A stretch of 64,000 bases of DNA from Rhodobiaceae bacterium. GTDB lineage: Bacteria; Pseudomonadota; Alphaproteobacteria; Parvibaculales; Parvibaculaceae. Shown in pieces: positions 24,744 to 32,737 of the stretch (positions are counted from its first letter, which is position 1; each line of letters begins with the position of its first letter). The notes beneath the pieces were generated by a model. That model had not been told where the DNA came from. It saw nothing but the letters and a program-made list of their open reading frames with translations, and made no database searches. Location of the stretch: the NCBI GenBank assembly GCA_021404525.1, contig JAAWWE010000008.1:1-64000 (forward strand), written 5' to 3'. The translations under genes were made by a program, and so were the position numbers.

Positions 24744-26789
24744 ATGAGCTCCACGCCTCAACCTGTTCAAGCGCAAGGTCTCGATATAGACCGAACCATG
24801 AAACAGGCGGTCCGACTTCATCAGAAAGGTCGGCATGAGCAGGCGGAAAAGCGATACACCAAAGTTCTGACCGCTAACCCATCTCATGTGGGCGCCCTAC
24901 ACCTCATGGGCGTCTTGGCCCACCAGGCGGGGCACAATGACAAAGCCGTGGACTTGATCCGCAGAGCGCTGGATGTCGATCCAAATTTTTCTGACGCTTA
25001 CTTCAATTTGGCGCTCATTCATGAGGCAGAAAACCGAATTGGCGAAGCAGAAGCCTGCTACCGTCAAGCGTTGGAGACAGATTCAGAAAATCTCAAAGCA
25101 CACCTGAATCTCGGAAACCTCCTCTTTCAGCGAGACGACTTTGACGCTGCGCTTAAATGTTATGACGCGGTTTTAGCTCTCGCACCGGCAGATCCTCTTG
25201 CGCATAAAAACCGGTCCCGTGCACTCAGAGCTATGAACAGTAGTGAAGAGTCGCTGCAAGCAGTCGCCCGGGCGGTCGAGCTCCGACCAGATGATGCATT
25301 ATTTCAGTTGGAATATGGCAATGCGCTGCGGGATGACGGACACCCGGACAAAGCGGTAGAGCATTTCTTGATCGCAGAACGTCTGGAACCAGACAATATT
25401 AGCATTCTCTGCAACCTCGGCGGCATCCTGAAAGACCTGAACCGCCAGGACGAAGCGGAAGAGAAACTAAACCGGGCGATCGAAATCGATCCAAACTGTG
25501 CGGAAGCTTATGTAAACCTCGCCAACCTCGCTTTAGATCGGGAAGACCATCAAGAATCAGTCGATCTTATAGATCAGGCTCTGTCCATACGTCCCCAATA
25601 TGCTGAAGCATATTGCACGCTTGGCCGCGTTCTGAGCGCACAAGCAATGAATGAAGATGCTTTTGCGGCGTTTCAAAAAGCCATCGAAATTTCGCCCAAA
25701 TTCGCAGAGGCCTACGTCAATCTTGGATCTGTCCTGCAAACCATCGGCAGGCCAGAAGAAGCGCTGCGCGCATATGAAATTGCACTGAACATTAAGCCAA
25801 AAATGGACATGGCCTATTGGAACCTGGCACTCGCTCTCCTCTCAGCAGGACGATTGGACGAGGGCTGGAGCCTCTTTGGGTATGGCTTTACGTCCAAACA
25901 AAGACAACCGCATCGGCCCTTCCCCGGCCTTATCTGGGAAGGTGAAGATGTCAGCGATAAAACCCTATTCGTCTGGCGCGAACAGGGATTGGGCGACGAC
26001 ATTCGCTTTTCCACGATCTATCACGACCTTGTAGACAAGGCTCAAAAACTCATCATTGAAACGGATGAGAGGCTGGTCCCCCTCTACCAACGCACCTGGC
26101 CAACGGCACTCGTCCGTCCAGAAACACGCACAAGCACGGGGCTGGGGACAATGAGTGACGAAGAAGTTGATTTTGACCTGACGGCGCCTGCTGGGATGGC
26201 CGCGTCTTTTCTTCGGCGTTCGCTTGAAGACTTCCCAACGGAACCCAAGCCGCTCCTGCCGGACCCAAAAATGCAGCGCCGGTGCAATGAATGGCTTGAG
26301 AGCCTTGGCGCAGGACCAAAGGTAGGGATCGCCTGGCGATCAAGCCTGATGACAAAAACACGGGCGCTCTATCACACCAAAATCACAGATTGGATCGAAC
26401 TTCTCCGGTCAAAGGGCATCAATTTTGTGAACCTGCAATATGATGATGTTACCGACGAGCTCAAGGAGCTTCAAAGGGATCACAACCTAACGATCCACCA
26501 GATGCCTAATCTTGATCTCTATAATGACCTAGATGGCGCAGCGGCCCTCACATCGTGCATGGATGTGGTCGTAACCTCGCCCACCTCAGTCGGCGAAATG
26601 GCTGGAGCGCTTCACAAACCGACATTCTGCTACGTCATGAGCAGGCACCCCATGCAGTTGGGGACCGATCACATACCCTGGTTCCCCAAAACGCGCCTCT
26701 ATTCAATGATCGATACAGCTGACCACCAGGAAACTGTCGAGAAGATCACGGAAGATGTACGAGCCTTTCTCAGCATTTCGAAGGACTGA
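24744..26789 (+). CDS. TPR-glycosyltransferase protein 1 (candidate flagellin glycosyltransferase)
   Basis: A 681-residue protein with about ten TPR repeats in residues 10-365 (e.g. AYFNLALIHEAENRIGEAEACYRQALETD) and a C-terminal GT-B-like domain with WREQGLGDDIRFSTIYHDL, PKVGIAWRSSLMTKTRALYHT, DLYNDLDGAAALTSCMDVVVTSPTSV and RHPMQLGTDHIPWFP. This is the layout of OGT-like and of Caulobacter FlmG flagellin-modifying enzymes. It has no signal peptide, so it is cytoplasmic. The start with an AAGGA about 10 bases upstream is chosen over an upstream TTG. It is followed by a paralogue 3 bases later and then by the flagellin genes. The flagellin substrate is inference. Confidence 0.75.
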   Translation: MSSTPQPVQAQGLDIDRTMKQAVRLHQKGRHEQAEKRYTKVLTANPSHVGALHLMGVLAHQAGHNDKAVDLIRRALDVDPNFSDAYFNLALIHEAENRIGEAEACYRQALETDSENLKAHLNLGNLLFQRDDFDAALKCYDAVLALAPADPLAHKNRSRALRAMNSSEESLQAVARAVELRPDDALFQLEYGNALRDDGHPDKAVEHFLIAERLEPDNISILCNLGGILKDLNRQDEAEEKLNRAIEIDPNCAEAYVNLANLALDREDHQESVDLIDQALSIRPQYAEAYCTLGRVLSAQAMNEDAFAAFQKAIEISPKFAEAYVNLGSVLQTIGRPEEALRAYEIALNIKPKMDMAYWNLALALLSAGRLDEGWSLFGYGFTSKQRQPHRPFPGLIWEGEDVSDKTLFVWREQGLGDDIRFSTIYHDLVDKAQKLIIETDERLVPLYQRTWPTALVRPETRTSTGLGTMSDEEVDFDLTAPAGMAASFLRRSLEDFPTEPKPLLPDPKMQRRCNEWLESLGAGPKVGIAWRSSLMTKTRALYHTKITDWIELLRSKGINFVNLQYDDVTDELKELQRDHNLTIHQMPNLDLYNDLDGAAALTSCMDVVVTSPTSVGEMAGALHKPTFCYVMSRHPMQLGTDHIPWFPKTRLYSMIDTADHQETVEKITEDVRAFLSISKD

Positions 26790-26792
26790 CCG

Positions 26793-28631
26793 ATGCCAGC
26801 CAAAATTGCCGGTACGACAACCAATGCGGCCGCGCCGAAAAAAACTGCGAATGACCTGATCCAAAAGGGGATGCTCGCTCACCGACAAGGCAAATTCGCG
26901 GACGCGAGTAAAGCCTATGAGAAAGCGCTCAAAAAGGCGCCAAAAGAACTGGCCGCTCTCAACCTTCTGGCTGACGCACAGCTGAATCTGGGCAAAAATG
27001 CCCGGGCTGTTGAGACCGCACACAAGGCCATTGCCCTCAAAGCGGACATGCCGAGCACCTGGATGGTCAAAGGATCGGCGCAGCGGCGGTTGGGCAAGTA
27101 CGATGAGGCGATCCGCTCGCTTGAAACAGCGCTGGAGCTGAAGCCCGACTATGCTGACGCCCTAATGACCCTTGCCGGCACCTTGCGTGACGCTGGACAG
27201 CTGGACGCGGCGATTGAGGCTTATGAGGACCTCGTCGAAATGGCGCCGGACATGGCGATGGCCTACTACAACCTGGGCAACGCCCTTCATGCCGACGGGC
27301 AAGGTGACGAAGCTATCTTCGCCTTTGAAAGCGCGATCGATCACGATCCATCTTACGCGCCCTCCTTTATCAATCTGGCTGGCGTCCTGAATTCAGGAGA
27401 CCGGGCGGAAGAAGCGCTCGCGATATCTGAAAAAGCATTAGAGATTCTCCCTTCTTCTCGCAGCGCGATGATCAACAGGGGGAACTCCCTTAAGACTCTG
27501 GTTCGTTTCGATGAAGCGGAAGCCCAATACCGCGAGCTCATAGCACTCGATAAGTCGGACGCGACAGCTCATGACCTTTTGGGAACCGTCCTTCAGGGTC
27601 AGGCGCGTATCGACGAGGCAATTGCGGAATATAGGGCCGCCATAGCCATAGATGGCAATGAAAGGCTGTACCAAGGTGATCTCTCTATCGCCCTTCTTGC
27701 GAATGGATCTCTCAGCGAAGGTTGGAAGCTCTATGACGCGCGGTTCGGCGGCGGTGAGGCACTGGTTCGCCAGCGAAAGATCGGCAAAAAGACGTGGCAA
27801 GGTGAGTCTCTCGCTGGCAAAACGCTCTATATCTGGCGCGAACAGGGCGTGGGTGATGATGTTCGCTTTGCTTCCTGCTTCAACGACATCATAAGTCGGG
27901 CCACAGAGGAAGGCGGCAAGGTGCTGATCGAAACAGATCCGCGTCTAATGACTCTGTATGAGAGATCTTTTCCATTCGCAGAAATCCGCGCAGAAGGCGA
28001 CGTCCAAGTTGATGGCGATATAGATTTCGACATCGCAGCTGGGTCCCTTCCGGGCTTGGTCCGCGCCGCCCTCGATCACTTCCCTTCAAAGGCAGGCTAT
28101 TTACGGCCCAAACCGGAGCAAATTGCCCGACTACGGGCAGAAATTGACGCTGTTGGTCAGGGTCTCAAAGTCGGCATCGCCTGGAGAAGTCGCAACATGA
28201 CGGCTAACCGTCGGCGTTTCTACACCGAACTGGAAGATTGGAAAGCCTTGTTTGGCAACGCTGATATCCAACTCATAAACCTTCAGTACGATACTGTTGA
28301 TGAAGAAATTAGCGACGTAAATGCGCGTTTCGATGCCCAGATTCATCAGGTGGAAGGTCTAGACCTGATGAACGACCTCGACAGCGCGGCAGCTCTGACC
28401 GCAGCCATGGACGTCGTGATCTCCGCCCCTGTTTCCGTCGCAGACATTGCAGGTGCTGTAGGCAGCCGGTGTTTTGCCTATGGACCACATCGTCATCCGA
28501 TGTGCCTCGGAACAGACCATTTGCCCTGGTACCCAGAGACGACGTGGATTGGCAAACGCTGGAACGCCCCTCTTCAACAATCAGTGGATAAGATTGTTGA
28601 CGACATAAAGGCGCTCGCAAGCACCAGGTAG
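26793..28631 (+). CDS. TPR-glycosyltransferase protein 2 (candidate flagellin glycosyltransferase)
   Basis: A 612-residue paralogue of the preceding protein, with about seven TPR repeats at residues 20-270 and the same C-terminal domain: WREQGVGDDVRFASCFNDI, KVGIAWRSRNMTANRRRFYTELEDW, DLMNDLDSAAALTAAMDVVISAPVSVADIAGAVGS and RHPMCLGTDHLPWYPET. It begins 3 bases after the stop of protein 1 and is therefore in the same operon. Differences in repeat number suggest different partners or acceptor sites. No terminator is seen before the flagellin promoter region. Confidence 0.75.
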   Translation: MPAKIAGTTTNAAAPKKTANDLIQKGMLAHRQGKFADASKAYEKALKKAPKELAALNLLADAQLNLGKNARAVETAHKAIALKADMPSTWMVKGSAQRRLGKYDEAIRSLETALELKPDYADALMTLAGTLRDAGQLDAAIEAYEDLVEMAPDMAMAYYNLGNALHADGQGDEAIFAFESAIDHDPSYAPSFINLAGVLNSGDRAEEALAISEKALEILPSSRSAMINRGNSLKTLVRFDEAEAQYRELIALDKSDATAHDLLGTVLQGQARIDEAIAEYRAAIAIDGNERLYQGDLSIALLANGSLSEGWKLYDARFGGGEALVRQRKIGKKTWQGESLAGKTLYIWREQGVGDDVRFASCFNDIISRATEEGGKVLIETDPRLMTLYERSFPFAEIRAEGDVQVDGDIDFDIAAGSLPGLVRAALDHFPSKAGYLRPKPEQIARLRAEIDAVGQGLKVGIAWRSRNMTANRRRFYTELEDWKALFGNADIQLINLQYDTVDEEISDVNARFDAQIHQVEGLDLMNDLDSAAALTAAMDVVISAPVSVADIAGAVGSRCFAYGPHRHPMCLGTDHLPWYPETTWIGKRWNAPLQQSVDKIVDDIKALASTR

Positions 28632-28982
28632 GCTCATAAGGCCGGCACAACCCGGCAAGGACCTACCAACACCCGGCAAATCCTTCCTGGCCGTGGCATA
28701 TCTTGCCCAACAGCACACCCCCCAAAAATACACCAAGTCATTGATTTAAAACAGTTTTTCAAACTGGCCCAACCCTTGCGATGTTCCTCCTGACGAAAGC
28801 CGGCCTTCTGCCGGTTTAGGAGGAAATCATGATCCGTAGACGGAGCAAAAATTGGGATGCAGGGACAAAACCCATCAACGTGCCAATTCGAAACACTGTT
28901 TACCGGGCATTAATGATTAACTCCGAGTATACGCACCGTGCCGGAACGGGACAGTTCGGCAAAAGCCCGGAGGGTATAGACC
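28632..28982. promoter_or_regulatory. Control region and leader of flagellin gene 1
   Basis: This 351-bp gap has a sigma-54 promoter at 28765-28779, so the transcript has a leader of about 190 bases. In the leader are a small hairpin CCGGC-cttct-GCCGG, an AGGAGG Shine-Dalgarno and a 53-codon open frame (28829-28990) that runs across the flagellin start codon. The flagellin ATG has its own GGAGG 10 bases upstream. Two CCCGGCAA strings (28656 and 28672) resemble half ftr sites. Confidence 0.6.
28765..28779 (+). promoter_or_regulatory. Sigma-54 promoter of flagellin gene 1
   Basis: TGGCCC-AACCC-TTGC matches the sigma-54 consensus (TGGCAC-N5-TTGC) with one change and has exact GG-N10-GC spacing. 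Transcription would begin near 28791, about 190 bases upstream of the flagellin start. Confidence 0.8.
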
Positions 28983-28990
28983 ATGTCTGA
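28829..28990 (+). CDS. Possible leader peptide overlapping the flagellin 1 start
   Basis: A 53-codon open frame begins with ATG 5 bases after a perfect AGGAGG and ends at a TGA that lies 6 bases inside the flagellin gene, in another frame. The product would start MIRRRSKNWDAGTKPINVPI and has no recognised domain. It is preceded by a small hairpin. It could couple or control flagellin translation, or the Shine-Dalgarno could bind ribosomes for another reason. Only the signal is seen; expression is not shown. Confidence 0.4.
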   Translation: MIRRRSKNWDAGTKPINVPIRNTVYRALMINSEYTHRAGTGQFGKSPEGIDHV

Positions 28991-30110
28991 TGTGGTTTTA
29001 TCAGGAGCAATTCGCTCAAATCTGCTGAGTCTGCAGAACACAGCGAGCTTGCTGGAAACAACCAATGAGCGCCTCGCGACCGGATTGAAGGTCAACAGCG
29101 CTATCGATGATCCGACCGCCTTTTTTACGGCTCGGAACCTAAACACACGTGCAGCTGATCTGACCAACTTGTTGGATTCAATGGACCAAGCTGTACAAAC
29201 GCTCAGAACAGCGGATGAGGGCATTGAGGCTCTTACAAAACTGATCGAGACGGCAAAGGCCACCGCGAACCAGGCGCTTGATACACCTATCAACGCCTCC
29301 TTCGCAGAAGGACCAAGAGATGCCGTCACAGACCAGACGCTAAATCTGACAGCGGTATTCTCTTCAATCGCTTCAACAGATCAGATCACTATTGCGTTTG
29401 ATGGCGGCACCGCCGTTGCAATCACAGTAGGCGGCAAGACCGTTTCGAAGTTCATCAGTTCGATCAATGGATTGAGCGGAATTTCTGCGAGCATCACGTC
29501 GAACGGATCTTTCCGAATTGAAGCAGACGATGGTTCAGACCTCGTCATTGCAAGCGGCGTTGGATCCGTGGCGACCGATCTCGGCATCAACGGGACGTTC
29601 GACAATGGCCAGAACCGCACTCAGTTTGAAGGTGACTTCAACGGCTTGCGTACTCAGATTGACGAACTGGCACTAGACGCCTCTTACCAGGGCATCAACC
29701 TGCTGAGCGGCGACGACCTGACAGTGAACTTCAATGAGTCACAAACCAGTCAGTTGACAATCCAGGGCGTAAGCCTGAACTCTGCTGGCCTGGGTGTGAC
29801 TGCGGTTAGCGCAGATGACTTCACCAACGATGCCACTATCCGATCCTTTATTGCAGAATTGGATGGCGCGATCAGCACACTGCGGGCGCAAGCCTCGACC
29901 TTCGGTGCAAATCTGGGTGTCGTGGAAATCCGGCAGGGCTTCACCGACAACATGGTGAATACGTTGGAGACCGGTGCAGCAAAGCTGACACTCGCAGACA
30001 CAAACGAAGAAGGCGCCAACCTTCTTGCCTTGCAGACACGGCAATCACTGGGCACCACTGCCCTCTCGATCGCCGCGCAGGCTGAACAAAACGTACTGCA
30101 GCTCTTCTAA
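28983..30110 (+). CDS. Flagellin 1 (divergent copy)
   Basis: A filament subunit of 375 residues with the flagellin N-terminal region (NLLSLQNTASLLETTNERLATGLKVNSAIDDPTAFF), a central Flagellin_IN-like part (TVGGKTVSKFISSINGLSGISASI) and the C-terminal helix ANLLALQTRQSLGTTALSIAAQAEQNVLQLF. It differs clearly from flagellins 2 and 3. It is the only one of the three with a recognisable sigma-54 promoter, and is followed by a flaF-like gene. A specialised role (e.g. a regulatory or hook-proximal flagellin) is possible but not shown by the sequence. Confidence 0.93.
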   Translation: MSDVVLSGAIRSNLLSLQNTASLLETTNERLATGLKVNSAIDDPTAFFTARNLNTRAADLTNLLDSMDQAVQTLRTADEGIEALTKLIETAKATANQALDTPINASFAEGPRDAVTDQTLNLTAVFSSIASTDQITIAFDGGTAVAITVGGKTVSKFISSINGLSGISASITSNGSFRIEADDGSDLVIASGVGSVATDLGINGTFDNGQNRTQFEGDFNGLRTQIDELALDASYQGINLLSGDDLTVNFNESQTSQLTIQGVSLNSAGLGVTAVSADDFTNDATIRSFIAELDGAISTLRAQASTFGANLGVVEIRQGFTDNMVNTLETGAAKLTLADTNEEGANLLALQTRQSLGTTALSIAAQAEQNVLQLF

Positions 30111-30155
30111 TAAAATGAGCTGCACTACAAACTGTCCCAAGAACATGGTCTGGGT

Positions 30156-30177
30156 GGACGAGGCTTCGGCCTCGTCC
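30156..30177 (+). terminator. UUCG-loop hairpin after flagellin 1
   Basis: GGACGAGGC (30156-30164), TTCG loop, GCCTCGTCC (30169-30177): a perfect 9-bp stem with a stable UUCG tetraloop. No T-run follows, so it may protect the 3' end of the abundant flagellin mRNA or pause transcription rather than stop it. The flaF-like gene starts 37 bases later. Confidence 0.5.
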
Positions 30178-30214
30178 CCACCTTCCAGATCAAATCAAAC
30201 GGGGCACTAAGGCC

Positions 30215-30574
30215 GTGGCTTCTGCTCGCCCCATATCAGCAGACACCTTGCGCTACCGTGAAGCGGAGTTTCTGATTGCTTCGGCCTCACGACTGGACGG
30301 CATAAAACCGGACCACGCAGCACGCGCACAGCTATCAGACGCGTTGACAGACAATCTCCATATCTGGAACTTGATTGTCGACAAGATAATGTCTGAACCA
30401 GATTGCCAGTTTTCAGCCTCTCTTTGCCTTCAAACCGCTGCCCTTTCCGCGACCGTCTTGCGCTACACACACGACGCAATGACAGGACCGACCGCCACTG
30501 CAGTTCATGTTCTAGCCAACCTGAATCGCGAACTGGCGGCCGAATTTTGTGCAGAAAGCACTTTCGTAACCTAA
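30215..30574 (+). CDS. FlaF-like flagellin regulator, divergent paralogue
   Basis: A 119-residue protein that aligns along its length with the FlaF encoded at 34031-34423: TLRYREAEFLIASASRLD with the FlaF start region, NLHIWNLIVDKI with NRQLWSIFATSV, and VLANLNRELAAEF with LININRQIAAGLF. FlaF proteins assist flagellin secretion or control flagellin synthesis with FlbT. GTG start with AAGG close upstream. It follows flagellin 1 and may be dedicated to it. The homology call is by eye but consistent across three blocks. Confidence 0.65.
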   Translation: MASARPISADTLRYREAEFLIASASRLDGIKPDHAARAQLSDALTDNLHIWNLIVDKIMSEPDCQFSASLCLQTAALSATVLRYTHDAMTGPTATAVHVLANLNRELAAEFCAESTFVT

Positions 30575-30639
30575 ACAAAGTGTCACGCTCAACCGCGGTA
30601 ATTCAAAAATTCTCGCAAGAATTCATTAGCGATACGCCC

Positions 30640-30663
30640 GTCCCTTCATAAAAAATAAGGGAC
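30640..30663 (+). terminator. Probable terminator after the flaF-like gene
   Basis: GTCCCTT (30640-30646) and AAGGGAC (30657-30663) form a 7-bp stem with a 10-nt A-rich loop, followed by AGTTTT. A weak but reasonable intrinsic terminator separating this gene from flagellin 2. Confidence 0.5.
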
Positions 30664-30736
30664 AGTTTTGGCCGGAAACTCAGGCTTTCCTGGTCTCAAC
30701 TCATCTCCCCGGAACTTACCCTCAACAAACCGTATC

Positions 30737-30781
30737 CAACTAATTCGAAAATTAGTTTGGTCCGTTTACGGTAAGTTTACC
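30737..30781. promoter_or_regulatory. Clustered inverted repeats upstream of flagellin 2
   Basis: AACTAAT-tcgaaa-ATTAGTT (30738-30757) and GGTAA-gt-TTACC (30770-30781) stand 12 bases apart, 70-110 bases upstream of flagellin 2. No sigma-54 type promoter was found in this gap. They may be operator sites or parts of an RNA leader. Confidence 0.4.
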
Positions 30782-30850
30782 AACGAGCCCCATAGTGACG
30801 ACAGCTCAGGATGAGCGTCGAAAGTTAGTTCCTAGGAAAGGAAAGTACCT

Positions 30851-31969
30851 ATGGGTGATATTGTTATCTCAAGTGCGGTTCGCGAGAACCTCTCTTCTCT
30901 GCAGAGCACTGCAGATCTTCTTTCACGTACAAACAACCGTCTGTCTACCGGCCTCAAAGTTTCGAGCCCGATCGACAACCCAACGTCGTTCTTCACGGCT
31001 CAGGGCTTGAACAACCGTGCTTCTGACCTCGGAACGCTTCAAGACAATATCGGCCTCGCAGTTGAAACACTTAGTGCCGCTGCATCCGGTATTGAATCTT
31101 TGCAGACCCTGGTTGAGCAAGCTCGATCAACTGCAAACTCTGCGTTGAACACCAAGATCAAAGCAACCGAGATTACCTCTACTGCTTCGTTCACGGACCC
31201 AACGACAGCTCTTTCAGCATTCGCAAACGCTGCGTCTACTGAAACGATCACAATCAACGTCGATGGCGCTACAACAACCATCACAGCAAAAGCTCTGACG
31301 GTTTCCAAATTCGTTTCTGCTGTAAATGGCATCTCCGGTGTATCTGCCTCTCTCTCAGGCAGCGCTCTGAAAGTGTCGGCTGCAAGCGGTCGTGAAGTGA
31401 CCATCGCAAGTGGCGTCGGTTCATTGGGCGGCGACCTTGGTCTGACCGGTACATACGACACCGGCACAAACCGTGACAGCTTCGTAACAGACTACAACAA
31501 CCTTCTGGACCAGATTGACCAGTTGGCTGCTGATGCGAGCTTCAATGGTGTAAACCTTCTTGATGGCAACAGCCTGACAGCAAAGTTCAACGAAGATGGT
31601 TCTTCTTCACTGACCATCTCTGGCGTAACTTTTGACGCCAACGGCCTAAGCCTCAGCGATACAACGACGAGCGCTTTCGGTACTGACTCAGGCATCAACT
31701 CTGTCATCTCCAGCCTTGACTCCGCAACAAACACTCTGCGGACGCAGTCTTCTACCTTCGGTAACAACCTTGCCGTGGTGGAAAACCGTCAGAACTTCAC
31801 AGATTCGCTGATCAGCGTTCTGGAACGAGGTGCTGGTGGGCTGACCCTTGCTGACACAAACGTTGAAGGGGCTAACTTGCTTGCCCTGCAGACACGTCAG
31901 TCTCTGGGTACAACTGCCCTGTCACTGTCTTCTCAGTCCGACCAGGCAGTTCTTTCGTTCATTCGATAA
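30851..31969 (+). CDS. Flagellin 2
   Basis: A filament flagellin of 372 residues, starting MGDIVISSAVRENLSSLQST. The central region has a Flagellin_IN-like segment (TITINVDGATTTITAKALTVSKFVSAVNGISGVSASL), and the C-terminal helix is ANLLALQTRQSLGTTALSLSSQSD. It is nearly identical to flagellin 3 in the first 230 or so residues. Shine-Dalgarno AGGAAAGG; the palindrome TTCCTAGGAA lies directly before it. A strong terminator follows the gene, so it is probably transcribed alone at high level. Confidence 0.97.
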   Translation: MGDIVISSAVRENLSSLQSTADLLSRTNNRLSTGLKVSSPIDNPTSFFTAQGLNNRASDLGTLQDNIGLAVETLSAAASGIESLQTLVEQARSTANSALNTKIKATEITSTASFTDPTTALSAFANAASTETITINVDGATTTITAKALTVSKFVSAVNGISGVSASLSGSALKVSAASGREVTIASGVGSLGGDLGLTGTYDTGTNRDSFVTDYNNLLDQIDQLAADASFNGVNLLDGNSLTAKFNEDGSSSLTISGVTFDANGLSLSDTTTSAFGTDSGINSVISSLDSATNTLRTQSSTFGNNLAVVENRQNFTDSLISVLERGAGGLTLADTNVEGANLLALQTRQSLGTTALSLSSQSDQAVLSFIR

Positions 31970-31991
31970 ACACTTATCGACGACATCCAGG

Positions 31992-32021
31992 AAGGCGGGG
32001 GCTTCAACCCCCGCCTTTTTT
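31992..32021 (+). terminator. Strong terminator after flagellin 2
   Basis: AAGGCGGGGG (31992-32001), loop CTTCAA, CCCCCGCCTT (32008-32017), followed by a T-run to 32020. A textbook intrinsic terminator. Confidence 0.92.
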
Positions 32022-32134
32022 GATTCAACGGTGAGCGGACCCGCAGCCACGAAAAACGCATAAGACACGTTCCTTATTTCCGCAATCTCGCGTAGATTGA
32101 GTCGGCAAGGATTGCTTCAGATACAGGATATGTC

Positions 32135-32557
32135 ATGGCCCTCAAAGTAGAGCTCAAACCCGGCGAACGCTTTATCCTAGGTGAGAGCGTTATCACCAAC
32201 GATGACCAGCGCACGCGCCTCTTCATTGAAGGTAGCGCACCCATCTTGCGTGAAAAGGATGTTATGCGGGTCGAAGAGGCAAATAGTCCCTGCCAGAAAA
32301 TCTACCTGTTGGTGCAGATGATGTACCTATCACCGGATCCGATAAAGCACCACGATACCTACTTTACGGTTGTAAAGGAGGTACAGGAAGCCGCCCCCAG
32401 CACCCTCCCCTACATTGATGCTGTGAACCGTGAGATCCTGAACGGTGCGATGTACAAAGCTCTGAAAGCGGCAAAAAAGCTCATACAATATGAGGCAGAA
32501 CTGATCGCAGGCACGCTTGCGAGCACGTCAGAAGAATCTTCGGCAAACGAGAATTAG
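32135..32557 (+). CDS. flbT: Flagellin mRNA regulator FlbT
   Basis: FlbT binds the 5' untranslated region of flagellin mRNA and limits its translation and stability in Caulobacter until the hook is complete. The 140-residue protein has the family's start MALKVELKPGERFILGESVITNDDQRTRLFIEG, the middle part REKDVMRVEEANSPCQKIYLLVQMMYLS and the C-terminal MYKALKAAKKLIQYEAEL. It stands between flagellins 2 and 3, with its own promoter probably between 32022 and 32134 since a strong terminator precedes it. Confidence 0.95.
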   Translation: MALKVELKPGERFILGESVITNDDQRTRLFIEGSAPILREKDVMRVEEANSPCQKIYLLVQMMYLSPDPIKHHDTYFTVVKEVQEAAPSTLPYIDAVNREILNGAMYKALKAAKKLIQYEAELIAGTLASTSEESSANEN

Positions 32558-32575
32558 CCAGCGCAGATACCTTTT

Positions 32576-32594
32576 CTTAAGCAAGTTGCTTAAG
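32576..32594. repeat. 19-bp perfect palindrome between flbT and flagellin 3
   Basis: CTTAAGCAA-g-TTGCTTAAG, 18 bases after the flbT stop codon. It is AT-rich, without a T-run, and could be an operator rather than a terminator. Flagellin 3 begins about 145 bases downstream. Confidence 0.6.
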
Positions 32595-32737
32595 TGAGAA
32601 GTAACTCTAACCTTAAGTCCTGCCTCTCAGATCACCCCGCAACCCCTCAAATTCAGATTCTCTTAACGCGCCCGGCGCGAGGATGGCTCCAGCTCAGAAC
32701 GAGCTAACGAGTAAATTCCTAGAAAGGGATATGAGTA

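Noticed and set aside
28651-28690. Two CCCGGCAA strings upstream of flagellin 1 as full FlbD/ftr sites
   Set aside because: Neither has the second half TGCC at the right distance, so they were not counted as palindromes.
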